Shown: positions 54,099 to 64,000 of the stretch, piece by piece | How the letters are laid out: each line of letters begins with the position of its first letter | How positions within the stretch are numbered: position 1 is the stretch's first letter | Notes under the pieces: generated by a model | Databases searched by the model: none | Told to the model about the DNA's origin: nothing | What the model saw: the letters and a program-made list of their open reading frames with translations, nothing else | Program-made: the position numbers and the translations under genes | Assembly (NCBI GenBank): GCA_964020975.1 | Contig: OZ026628.1 | Span: forward strand, 60,338,925 to 60,402,924 | Length of the DNA stretch: 64,000 nucleotides | Reading direction: 5' to 3' | DNA from: Hermodice carunculata | Taxonomy: Eukaryota; Annelida; Polychaeta; Eunicida; Amphinomidae

Positions 54099-55583
54099 TG
54101 AACAACTTGTATTGATAGAAATAACAACAACACACCTACCCATCATGGCTGGGAACAGGGACAAAAATGAATATTTTAACATGCATTTCTAGTCTTGTTG
54201 ATGAAGGATGAATAAAATATGTTTGAACCAAGTGAGACTTCACAGCCATAGCTTGCTGGCATGGTCAGACTCTTCCTTGTCAGCCAGTGGTGTTGCGTTT
54301 GTGACGTCACTAGCCTTTCGAGCTTTGTGGGTGTCACAAATGAAAGGAGAACGACTATTGGAGGTGCAGTGAGTTTTTAAAATAAAAATGTAAATAAAAG
54401 AACTATTTTCACATCCATTTTTTCAAAGAGCACCGTATGGTGACAATAACCCATGAGCCAACCATGTATCAAATTTGAAAGTGGTTAATCAAGAGAACCA
54501 TTAAAATACACAGAGTCATTGGGTTAACAACTATGCAAATGATTCACTCCACTCGATGTCGGGAAACTCACTTGCCTCCTTTTCAAGGCCTTTCAATACC
54601 AAGACCCACGTTTGTTGTTGCTGGCATAGTAATTTCTACTAGTAGTGGAAGTTAGCACCTCAGATGGCAGCACTTGCTGGTGTTCCATAAATTTCGATAC
54701 TTGCTTAACACAAGCTTCAAAGATATTTGTTTTAGGCAAATAAAAAGAATTAGGCAAATGAAAACCATCAAGTGCTGCCCTATGGGGTCCTAAATTGGTC
54801 TATTAGCCTGAGTACCCGAGCTGGTAATAACAACATTGTGCCTGGCCTGGTGTTGTGCCAAAATGTCATGCCTGTACATCAAACTTGCACTCCAAGTTAA
54901 ATTGCTAATAAAACTATCATCGAAGAAGAACATAGAGAATCGTACATGGCTGGTGAATCAGTTACTGTTTTTTTCTCACAAGGGATTGTTGCTGGTCGGG
55001 AAAATCAGAGTGACTGCAGGTCATGAATGATTCTCCACACTAACAACGATGCCCAGATAGAGAAAAAATTGTAACTGACTCTTCAGCCATGCAACATTTT
55101 GTTTATACTATGTTTGATATGGTATCCATCGCAAAAAAATTGCCCTAGACCTACTTTCAATGCCGGCAAGGTGTGCCTGCCTGTTTATGTTTGCCGCAAG
55201 TATTCTGCATCATGTGTGACATATAATGAAACATCACTTGGCACATTTCATGTTGTGTAAATGTCAATGCATCACGTCACTGATCTAGGCGCATCACAAA
55301 TAACCTGCAACAATGTTTAGGTCATGTGATCTTCAGTGAGATACTACTTTGAATTTCACTCTAAAAAATGATATTCACCCTTGAACATGGAATAAAAAAT
55401 GCTTTAATGTTTCTGTAGCTACATATGTTGGAAATAGACAGTGACAGGTGTGACCAAGGAGGGTGTAAAACTTTGTTTATGGATTTTTTAGACTTACTGA
55501 TATGGAAGTGTTGCAGGACATTTGAATTTGAGATAAATAATATCGATATCCAGTAGAAAAAAATTTGTTCAAATTGTACTTAC

Positions 55584-55721
55584 GCACACACCAGATTACA
55601 CTCGTTCTCATAAGTGACTCCATTCGTGCCACACACTTGGCGTCCGCCTGGCGCACAGCCGCAAAGTGGTGGCAGGTCCCGCTTGCTGCTGCATGCGCCC
55701 TGATGTTTTAATACAGCAGAA
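55584..55721 (-). CDS. Kazal-type protease inhibitor, exon K4
   Basis: 138 nt, TTTTTCTGCTGCAG acceptor, GTAAGT donor (55578-55583), phase 2 at both ends. It encodes SAVLKHQGAC, SSKRDLPPL, CGCAPGGRQVC, GTNGVTYENE and CNLVC. The Cys pattern and spacing are as in K5. It differs from K3 at about nine bases and from K5 at about eleven. Changes fall on H-Q/R-G, D/N after GT, and the residues after C4, while the P1 region (APGG) is fixed. Splice sites, frame and all Cys are intact, so it is very likely a used exon, not a pseudo-exon. Introns on both sides are made of the tandem unit. Confidence 0.9.
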
Positions 55722-57374
55722 CTGCAGCAGAAAAATATTGAATGGTCGACTTTCACCGTGACTGTATTTGAATTAACAATGTCCTCTGGAAGAGACATAA
55801 GCCACGAACTTAGGCCGCATTGAAAGGTAATTAACTATCTTTGTGTGCCAACGAAATATTAGTTTTTTATTGGAATTCTTTAGTTGTTTCGTCTCTATTT
55901 CTTATTTCTTTACCACCAAATTTTGTCCTTAGTTTTTTCCTCTTGTTTTATCTGGTCATGGGATAAAACACCTCGCAATATACAGTAGTAATAGTTCCCT
56001 GAAAAATACCAAGTACCGGTGGTTCCTGCTACCGAAAGTGAAGCGACGATCGCACACATGGGCACTGATGACCTTTGGCCCAGTTACTGTTGATCATTGG
56101 GACAGGCTTAACAGCAGGGCTTTCCTTGTCGCAATACCGCAAGTGGCAAGCTCAAGAAAGTTATGCATTTCATCCATGGATAGCTCTGAAGATTATTCAG
56201 TTTCCTTGAGCCTGGTACTGCGCAATGGTAGGTGATTTTTTTTCCTTTTAGCGCCAATAAACAGTTGAAAACCTTGGGATCAATTCAGAGGTGTGAGCTA
56301 CTCTATGCTGTGGTAATGGAAACAATGGCGGCTCTGGGATAGCTGTCCCACCTGCCACTAAGATACCATATAACAATCGTTGCGCTGCAGCAACTTGTGC
56401 CAGTATTTAGTATTTTTCAAGGAAGTATTGAACATACTGGTTGCAGTGACAAGCTAACTCAACCTGTTGAACACCGTTCAACCTTACACCGTGGTATGGA
56501 ACAACATTGGTCCTTGTTTGTCCATCTTTATCAACCATTTTTGCATTAACTGAATATAATGGTTAAACACACTAAAGTTTTGTTACAATTGTATTCATGT
56601 CGTTTTGCCCCGGACCACTTCCTAGTAGTCATTACCCTATTTCACAGTCCAAACTCTTTACTCTCCATAACCTTACCTGGCCTGGTGTTGTGTCAAAAAG
56701 TCTTGCCTGTACATCAAACTGGCACTCTAACAGAAATCGCTGATAAAACTATCATCAAAAAGGAACTCTTTCATGAGGGATTGTTGCTGGTCGGGAAAAT
56801 CACAGTGACTGCAGGTCATGAGGGATTTTCCACACTAACAACAATCCCGACATAGAGAAAAATTGTAACTGACTCTCCAGCCATGCAAAATTTTGTTTAT
56901 ACTATGTTTTATCAGGTGTTCATCGCAAAATAAATTCCCTAGGCCTACTATCAATGCCAGCATGGTATGCATGCCTGTTTATGTTTCCGCAGTTATTCTG
57001 CATCAAGTGTAACATATAATGAAACATCGCTTGGCAGATTTGATGTTGTGTAAATGTCAATGCATCACGTCACTGATCCAGGATCGTCACAATTAGCTTG
57101 TAACGATGTTTAGGTCATGTGATGTTCAGTGAGTTACTACTTTGAACTTTTACTTTAGAAAATGATATTCACCCTTGAACATGGAACAAAAAATACTTCA
57201 ATGTTTCTGCAGCTGCATATTGTGGAAACAGTCAGTGATAGGTATGACTAAGGAGGATGTAAAACTTTGTTTATGGACCTTGTAGACTTACTCATATGCA
57301 CGTGATGCAGAACATTTGAATTTGAGACAAATAATATCGATATCCAGAAAAAAATGTGTTCAAATTGTACTTAC

Positions 57375-57512
57375 GCACACACCAATTTACACTCGTTCTC
57401 ATAAGTGACTCCATCAGTGCCACACACTTGGGGTCCGCCTGGTGCACAGCCGCAAAGTGGTGGCAGGTCCCGCTTGCTGCTGCATGCGCCCCGATGTTTA
57501 AGTACAGCAGAA
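57375..57512 (-). CDS. Kazal-type protease inhibitor, exon K3
   Basis: 138 nt, TTTTTCTGCTACAG acceptor, GTAAGT donor (57369-57374), phase 2 at both ends. It encodes SAVLKHRGAC, SSKRDLPPL, CGCAPGGPQVC, GTDGVTYENE and CKLVC. It is the only one of K3-K5 in which the Arg before QVC is Pro. Joined to K2 the border codon becomes GAT (Asp), and the C5-x10-C6 spacing is kept. It is one of three exons made by the unit amplification. Confidence 0.9.
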
Positions 57513-57723
57513 CTGTAGCAGAAAAATATTGATTGGTCAACTTTCGTCTTGACTGTATTTGAATTAACAGTGCCCTCTGGAAGCGACGTAACCCATGATC
57601 TTAAGTGACATTGAAAGGTAATTAGCCATTTTTGTTCACCAACGAAATATTTGTTTTGTTTACTGAAATTCTTTAGTTGTTTCGTTTTTATTTCTCATTT
57701 CTTTACCACCAAAATTTGTCCTG

Positions 57724-57726
<3 letters not shown>

Positions 57727-57755
<29 letters not shown>
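57727..57755. repeat. Poly-T tract
   Basis: About 29 T, in the intron upstream of K3. Confidence 0.95.
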
Positions 57756-58324
57756 CGGAAAACATAATAAAAAGGAAATGCAAGCAACAGCTTAATTTAT
57801 ATACCGGATTTGGTAAAGCAAATATGCATATGATTATACAAATTATATGCAATGAAATGTCATATATCTCACATCTTCAAAGGTATAACAGATAAACACG
57901 ATATACAACCATCACCTGTATGTTTGTGACCATTCCGTAAACCCATTAATGTGCCAGCCAATTCACGTTCTCCAATTTTTTGCTAATCAGGGCCATTTAA
58001 AATTTAAGTTTTTGATATCTTGAGCAGCTTCGTGGTCAGACATGGTGCAATTTCGAATTATATTACAAGTTTTTGAACGTGGTCTGATGCAGATGAAAAG
58101 AATCAATAAGAAAGGCTGAAGCAGCAGCGGAAAAGTTCATTCAGTTTTACACACATGAGGGAACGCCCAGAACCCTACAGATATCAGTGCTGCAGGGAGT
58201 GCAGCCGTGGTACAGCCAGGCGATCCCAACTTACCATCTGGGCAATGATAATTCGTTGCAAGAGCCTTATTTCAAATACCAAAATACTAGATTTCATTTA
58301 ACAAGAACATGCTTGAATTAATTC

Positions 58325-58880
58325 AAATATGCGTCAGGACGGGCTAGGTTTTGTAGTGTTTCAAATTCTAGCATTCAAGGAAACAGCTAGGGCATACGCC
58401 TACGGTATATCAATATCTAAACAAACAGCTGATTTTCCCTTCCCAGGTGTGTGGTCTAAGGTTTATTAAATATAAATTTGCACTAATGAATAGGTTTCAA
58501 TTTCACAACTCCTACCCGCCAACTACCTCCTCGCAACCTTTGGGAGGAGTCATTTATGTTTCTAAACACATCTTCATCAGTACGCGTGTTTATGATATCC
58601 TTTATTTCCAATCGTATCCATTATGTAACAATGATAAATATTTTCCTGTGACTGACTTGTGACTTCAGCTTCCATTTTAGCGACAGAGGTACAAATTCAT
58701 TATTTTTTCGTCTTGATTTCTTATTTCTTTCCCACCAAACTTAGTCCTGATTTTTTCTCGGAAAAAACAAAATAAATAGAAAATGCCAGCAACATTGGTA
58801 TGGGTTAAGCTCTTCAGCTAAAATTATACACCGAATTTGGTAAAGCAAATATGCATGTGATTATATAAGTTATATGCAAA
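58325..58880 (-). repeat. Kazal tandem unit 4, remnant without exon
   Basis: 58331-58690 repeats the left end of unit 1 and 2 (GCGTCAGGACGGGCTAGG). From about 58700 the sequence resembles the segment that lies ~170 bases upstream of exons K3-K5 (TTTCTTACCACCAAA-like phrase, then CTCGGAAAA). The part that would hold the exon is missing, so this is a deleted unit. Confidence 0.7.
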
Positions 58881-59897
58881 TATTTTTCCAGTCTCTCATA
58901 TTTTGAAAAGTATAATAGATTAGGACAATATTCAACCACCACCTATATGTTCGTGACAATGGCGTATCAAATGAATATGTCAGAGAAGTTTGAGTGATCC
59001 GTGCATCATGGCATTGCGGGTTCATGTTGATCTCTGTATGCCAATGACGTCTTCTAAAGGCCATAGGGATCAATATACCCGGCACATTTTCTGCATAGTC
59101 CTCTAGCTGTTATCTCATTTCCAGGACATTACTTTTTTGTGCGATTTCTCAGGTATACCCTTCGCTATCCTGCCACGTTATATGACATTGAATCGGGAAT
59201 CCACATTTTACATACCAATTAATAGTTGCAGCAACCTAAGGTAACCAGATGGTAGTGGCCTTTTTTTTCTTAGGAGTATATTATAGATAGATATGTCATC
59301 TCAATGTCTAACTATCCAAACAGGCCAATGATACAGGTGCATCTACTGATATTATTCCTTAGGTTGCAGTCTGTAAGGACTGTACATACATGCGACTGTC
59401 TTTGAAGAAAACCAACTTGAGAGTTTGATAAAGTACTTCTTACTGATGCAAAGACAGCTAAAGTATATATTTTTGGTTAGTATAATCATGAACTTCTTCT
59501 TACCCCTTTCTCCCTTAAACTGGCCAAAACCGGCTGGTGGTCAAATGTCGTCTGCTTCAGTGTTTTCAACTGATTTCCACACTAATAAAAAACAATTCTG
59601 ACTGAGAATTGTAGATGAGCCCTATCAAGATCACATGCCCCAGGTCAACAACTTTCCTTAGCATGAGTTGGGCACTAAGTGGCATCCCATGCCAAGGAGA
59701 GTTGTTAGATCAAGTGTCAATGCAATGGAAAAGGGGTTAATACATTACACCACAAACAAAAAACTGTTTTCTCCAGGCTATATTATAATCAGAAATTGAT
59801 AAGAGTAACAAATTTCCTAGTATTCAACTGCAGAAATCCGCATGTGTGAAATTATTTGTGCACCATGTGGGAATATGGAGAAGTAGTTGAAACTCAC
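58881..59897. other. Intron K2-K3, unduplicated part
   Basis: No further exon or repeat recognised. Confidence 0.5.
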
Positions 59898-60035
59898 TCG
59901 CACTCTCTCTCGCAGTCATTGGAGTACGTCTTGTCATTTGTTCCACAAACTGGATCATATATGGCAGGACAGGCACAAGGTGGACTTAGTTCTCTTTTGC
60001 TACTGCAAGCGCCATTATGTTTTAATCCCACATTG
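59898..60035 (-). CDS. Kazal-type protease inhibitor, exon K2
   Basis: 138 nt, TTTTGTTTCAG acceptor, GTGAGT donor (59892-59897), phase 2 at both ends. It encodes NVGLKHNGAC (sixth Cys of the K1 domain), linker SSKRELSPP, CACPAIYDPVC, GTNDKTYSND and CEREC. This is a textbook invertebrate Kazal pattern, C1-x1-C2-x7-C3-x10-C4-x3-C5. The P1 residue is Ala, typical of elastase- or subtilisin-type inhibition in the family. It is well diverged from K3-K5 in the P1 loop, but shares the SSKR(D/E)L linker with them, so they have a common origin. Confidence 0.92.
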
Positions 60036-60798
60036 CTGAAACAAAACAAAAAACAACATTGAAATTAACATTCTCTTCTCCCCAGATTTAACATATATAT
60101 ATATGCATTTTATACGTTAGGTGTTCTAAAGGACAGGTCTAGGACACATGTAACGTTATCACTAATCTTATCGGTGACGGATAACTTTCTGCACATTGCA
60201 CTGTATTCGCTTAAAATTTGCTATAATTATAAGTATACGTTTTGGGAAAACATGGTAGCTAAAGACATATTCTGTGAGAATATAGTAGTGTTTCGTAGAA
60301 GCAATAATATTACATGAAACATAAAAGTGCAAAAACGGTGATCACCATTCTTTCATATACATTTTGATGCCGCTTCCACATTTATGTGTATTTTAGCATC
60401 AGCATTGCTGGAAACTCTAGAACGCATTGCAAATACAAAAGTAAGTCTCGAATTTCACATGTCTGTTGCTTTTTCTGAGACACAGGTGTCTGGAATGAAA
60501 AAAAAAAAACATATCAAAGTGAAATTATTGTCGGTGACTGATGACTAAAGTGCACCAGATTTTAAACACCAGAAACGTCCTTTGTATGAAGACTATTTGC
60601 TTAAGTCCCCCTTTAAAACATCGTCTCCTTTAACACATGAAACCGCCGACCGAAGATGGTCCTCATTCAGGCTAAGATATATAAATTGATGTGTAAGAGT
60701 AAAAACGTGCCAGCTCTCAACCGCTAAATTCCACATCTGTGAAATTATGTGCATACTGTGTCAAAAATGCTTTGCTTGATGATGCAGTTGATACTTAC

Positions 60799-60907
60799 GC
60801 GCACCGTCTCACGCAGTCATTCGAGTAGGTTCTGTCATTGGCCCCGCACACTGGGTCATATATGAAAGGGCATGGACACGGCTGGTCCGCGGGAGCGGCC
60901 AAGGTAG
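60799..60907 (-). CDS. Kazal-type protease inhibitor, exon K1 (first Kazal exon)
   Basis: 109 nt from a TGTCTGTTTCCCTCGAAG acceptor to a GTAAGT donor (60793-60798). It is phase 1 at the start and phase 2 at the end. It encodes ATLAAPADQ, then CPCPFIYDPVC, GANDRTYSND and CVRRC. It has no preceding-domain Cys, so it is the first Kazal exon. The ATLAAPADQ stretch suits the end of a signal peptide, and a phase 1 intron at this point is common in secreted proteins. An in-frame ATG lies 12 bases upstream of the exon start (MSVSLEATLA), but would not give a signal peptide, so I prefer a separate upstream exon. P1 is Phe. The upstream exon and promoter were not found. Confidence 0.88.
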
Positions 60908-61149
60908 CTTCGAGGGAAACAGACATGTATTAAACAAGTAATCGTTCTCTTTTTCCTTCTGATTTGTGGTCAGTTATAATAGATCATAATAGTCTTGTCC
61001 TAAGAATTTCTTTCTTAATGAAATGCTTGTGCCATAGTTTTATTTATCTTATTTGATTTATTTAACAACACTCTACAATAACATTATCATTACTTTCAAA
61101 AGCTCAGCAGAATTGTCTGAGCACACTGAACACAAATTTACACATTTCA
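60908..61149. other. Intron or 5' flank of the Kazal gene
   Basis: Nothing recognised. Confidence 0.5.
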
Positions 61150-61604
61150 GTCCATGACGGAAGATTCTTTGACCCAAGAAGTTAACGATATACTTATACA
61201 ATTAGCAAAATTTAGTATACAAGTCATTATTAAAAAAAACCTGACCACTAAAAACTTAAGGAAAAACGGGCACGGGGGTTTGATGATGGTTTTCTATACG
61301 GGAAACAATGAGGCAAGTTTCTTCAGGAAAAGCTCTCTGCAGCGTAGGAGTCCTTTTATAAGAGGTCAATTTTTTTCGATGGTAAAAGAAATAATAATAA
61401 CAGTCAACTGTAGAAGCATTAAGAACTACCCCGGTCTCTGTTCGATTCGAGCACCACGCTTTAAAGTGTCTATTATGGATATAAGTGATTCAAGTTTTTA
61501 AGTTTATTAACTTCGAAGCAACCTGGACCCGACGGCGTCAAAAACGCTATGCTAGAATCGGGCAAAATTTGTTTAACAAAATCCTTAGCATTCGTATATA
61601 ATAA

Positions 61605-62575
61605 GACTCAGACTCAGACTCAGACTTCACTTTATTTGACCAGTGAAAGTGTAAATATATGGGTTTGTAAAAAATGTATGTTGATGGTCAGGGAGACTCC
61701 CACTAAGTCAAAAATATTGAATATTAATATTAAAAAAGCTATCCTAGATGCCAACCCACAATAAAATTACAATACCAATTAGTTAAAGGTACTGGTTATT
61801 ACATACTTAAAATTATGGTAGGGCCGAGGGCATCATAACAGTAATAAGTAGATAGCCTAGACTCACTCAGACTAGTTATGTGATTTCCGGATGACTAATG
61901 ATGACCTCTTCTACAGATGTAACAGTTATGGATAGTCCATGTGTCTTGATATTTGTCAAGCATCAATTTTGGCACAAGTACCCATGCCATTTGAATTATG
62001 GGTGATTGATTTTCTTTGATCCAGGCATAAGATCATTTATTGTATTGGCCATGTCATATCTAAGACAGGTTTTCGCAAATGTGTGCTTATGCCTTAAAAA
62101 ATAAATTTTGAGATCTTCTATATGTTTTCCTGCCTGCAATCAACTGAAACGGAAATTTCAGCAAGTTGTTAGGGAGTTTGCTATTTGCATAGTTATGATA
62201 AAGTTTTAGTTTGGAATTAGTGGATATGTCTTTGACCTTTATCTATTTAAGAATTTTTTATAGTGGGTCAGTGCGTGCATTATATTGGCTACTTATTGGA
62301 ATGCGTATTACTGATTTCTGTATTTTTTTTTAATTCTTCCGAATTAAAAACCCCACACCAAGATGCCATAGTTTGTATGTGAAAACACAATAGAATGATT
62401 TCTTTTTAAATTTTGCACTCCAAGGCAAAATATGTTTAAGTTTGTGGAGATTACCCAAACCTCTATACAGTTTGTTAACTAGTCTCGCAATATGACCATT
62501 CCAGATCAGTTGTTTATCTATTGTTATGCCCAAGGAAGTTGAAAGAATCCGCATGTTTCACTGGAATTTATTTAA
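61605..62575 (-). mobile_element. 5'-truncated LINE nested in the previous LINE
   Basis: On the minus strand from 62554, RILSTSLGITIDKQLIWNGH, IARLVNKLYRGLGNLHKLK and HILPWSAK form the post-RT LG..ID..L.W..HI block of CR1/jockey-like LINEs. Downstream frames are decayed. The 3' end carries AATAAA near 61635 and a tail of AGTCTG repeats (about 61605-61627); short tandem tails are common in such LINEs. It separates LAFVYNK and FDKILYEW of the host LINE. The right edge is uncertain by about 20 bases. Confidence 0.7.
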
Positions 62576-62692
62576 TGGTAATGTTTGGCTTCCTGGCCAT
62601 TTTATTTTGATAAAATTTTGTATGAATGGAAATTCCCACAATCCTGGAAAATCAGTTTTAGTTATCTGATTTTCAAAGAATGTGATAAAAAA

Positions 62693-62766
62693 ACAAACAA
62701 AAAAAACAAAAAACAAAAAAAAAAAAAAAAAACACCAAACAAACAAACAAACAAACAAACAAAAAA
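62693..62766. repeat. A-rich (AAAC)n tract
   Basis: About 75 bases of A runs with regular C, within the decayed LINE. Confidence 0.9.
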
Positions 62767-63510
62767 ACCTATTGTGGAAAGACATTACAAAGCGCAGTGA
62801 GCAAAATATGTCCTGGGGTCCTGAATATACGTCTCTATGATTTCCTGGTAAGAATTTCTTTGATGACGGACAAAGTGCCTTTATAGATTGCAGTCAAACT
62901 TTGGCCTATATTTTTCTGTTCAAAATGTGGATTTTCAATTTCAAGAAGGTAAAAATGGTATAAATGTGTTTTTCGACAATAGGTGAGCCTCTGACAGCAT
63001 GAATATCGTGTTCCTCCCATATAAATAACGCAAAACTGGCATAAGTAGCCGGATTCTCAACTGATACAAAGTATATAGGCCTATTCAAACACGCAAAAAT
63101 AGCCACTAAACTTCCGGGAGGAAGGACTCTATATATTTTGGACAGATACATCGGTGTCAAACAGGGCTGACCCCTGAGTCTTTTGTATTGAATATTTTCA
63201 TCAAAGATTTTGAATGTTTTCTTACTGTAAACCCACATGAAAACCACGTAAAAATTATTTTTCCCTCCTCAGGTTGACAGACGACAGACCTCCTTACAAA
63301 CTCTAAAGAACACCTGCAACACCTTCGCAACAGCATTTCGGCAGTTCATGCAGAGGTCTAAATATTAATACAGATACGACAGTAATTTTGGAATTTTACC
63401 GAGCAGGACGGTCTTATTATAACCCTGTCTTTCAGTGTGGACATAAATCACTGAGGTCTGTCAGTGTGTTTCGTAGCTTAGGTGTTGTGTTTACCCCTCC
63501 CAGGACCTTC

Positions 63511-64000
63511 AATTTCCCTAGTTGCAACTGTCCAATTTATAATCCCTGGGACTAAATATATGGTCGCAGTTTGTTATCACTTCATTTATACACTAGCAGG
63601 TGGTTAGACTACGTAGAGCTATCCAGCCAAAAAGGGTACATACTAGTTCAGGTGGATGTCAAATTATTTTTATCTGAACCTGTTCTATACAAATTTAGTA
63701 ATTATGTTTGCTTTGAGGGATGTTTTTAGTCATATTGAAGCTCTGCTTTTACAAGCAAGCTTTCACTGTTTAGATAATTCATCTTTCTCAATGCTCATAT
63801 TAATTCTTAATTATGTCGGTTCTCTGTGCTGAATAATAAGCTTAGACAAGAAGCCACTACTCAGAGAGACATGTACGGGCACAGGCTCTGTAACATGTCC
63901 TGAGTAGTACCCCTGACGACCATACAATATATTTGGGCTGATGCAGCCCAGGTCAAAATTCTACGAAAAACGTCACGGTGAGCAACACGTGCAACCGTTA
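63511..64000. other. Right end, nothing recognised
   Basis: Possibly more LINE 3' sequence, but no motif was seen. Confidence 0.4.

Larger units (their letters stand above)
55945..58310 (-). repeat. Kazal intron-exon tandem unit 3, internally deleted
   Basis: It starts at the GGGATAAAACACC phrase (55971) and so lacks the first ~500 bases of a full unit. It jumps at about 56600-56660 from the equivalent of 49420 to that of 50670, losing about 1.25 kb including the THAP-like fragment. Exon K3 (57375) and the downstream landmarks remain to about 58310. Confidence 0.8.
61150..63510 (+). mobile_element. APE-type LINE, decayed, interrupted by another LINE
   Basis: The left part holds a pre-RT linker (EVNDILIQLAKFSIQVIIKK, then FRKSSLQRRSPFIRGQFFS) and the RT opening PGPDGVKNAMLESGK followed by LAFVYNK (to about 61604). 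The right part resumes with FDKILYEWKFPQSWKISF (about 62605), GVKQG and PLS (about 63155), and KEHLQHLRNSISAVHAEV plus LNINT-like and VILEF blocks (about 63305-63400) after the FADD motif. Many stops and shifts are present, and a large part of the RT between 62700 and 63100 is unrecognisable. The endonuclease was not seen. Confidence 0.75.

Noticed and set aside
60908-60919. ATG upstream of exon K1 as the start of the Kazal protein
   Set aside because: It would give a protein without a signal peptide, and the sequence just before the exon looks like a pyrimidine-rich acceptor.

Overview
This is AT-rich animal genomic DNA. The signs are introns with GT-AG borders, non-LTR retrotransposons of several lineages, a DIRS-like retroelement fossil, long (TA)n, (AAAT)n and (CTT)n microsatellites, and a Kazal protease-inhibitor gene built from phase-matched exons. 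The repeat content (hairpin-ended repeats with GTCC tracts, a hammerhead motif of the kind carried by Penelope-like elements) and the short C5-C6 loop of the Kazal domains suggest a marine invertebrate. I cannot name the species from the sequence alone.

Layout. Positions 1-18095 are two near-identical direct copies of one block: copy A (1-7994, probably starting left of the window) and copy B (8449-18095), separated by 454 unique bases. They differ at well under 1% of sites where I counted, but by large indels: A lacks 2302 bp present in B, and B lacks 584 bp present in A. I see no host gene in either copy. They hold microsatellites, a hairpin-ended repeat, a LINE tail (B only) and a hammerhead-like motif. 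Positions 18096-29760 are mostly unremarkable intergenic DNA with a decayed L1/Tx1-like LINE tail, two long inverted repeats, a 24-bp minisatellite and a 278-bp tandem duplication. A DIRS-like retroelement fossil lies at about 29760-32150. Hairpin-ended repeats fill 35531-38655. A small LINE relic (38905-39065) and a large broken APE-type LINE (about 43280-46525) follow.

The clear host gene is on the minus strand from 60907 down to 47397: six exons of a multi-domain Kazal-type serine protease inhibitor. Four internal exons are exactly 138 nt and one is 147 nt; all five start and end in phase 2, so any of them can be gained or lost without breaking the frame. Three of them sit in a roughly 4-kb unit (intron plus exon) that has been tandemly amplified across about 48240-58690. 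Two of the units also carry a THAP zinc-finger-like fragment. The signal-peptide exon and the 3' terminal exon were not found. The right end (61150-63510) holds another decayed LINE split by a second LINE in the opposite orientation.
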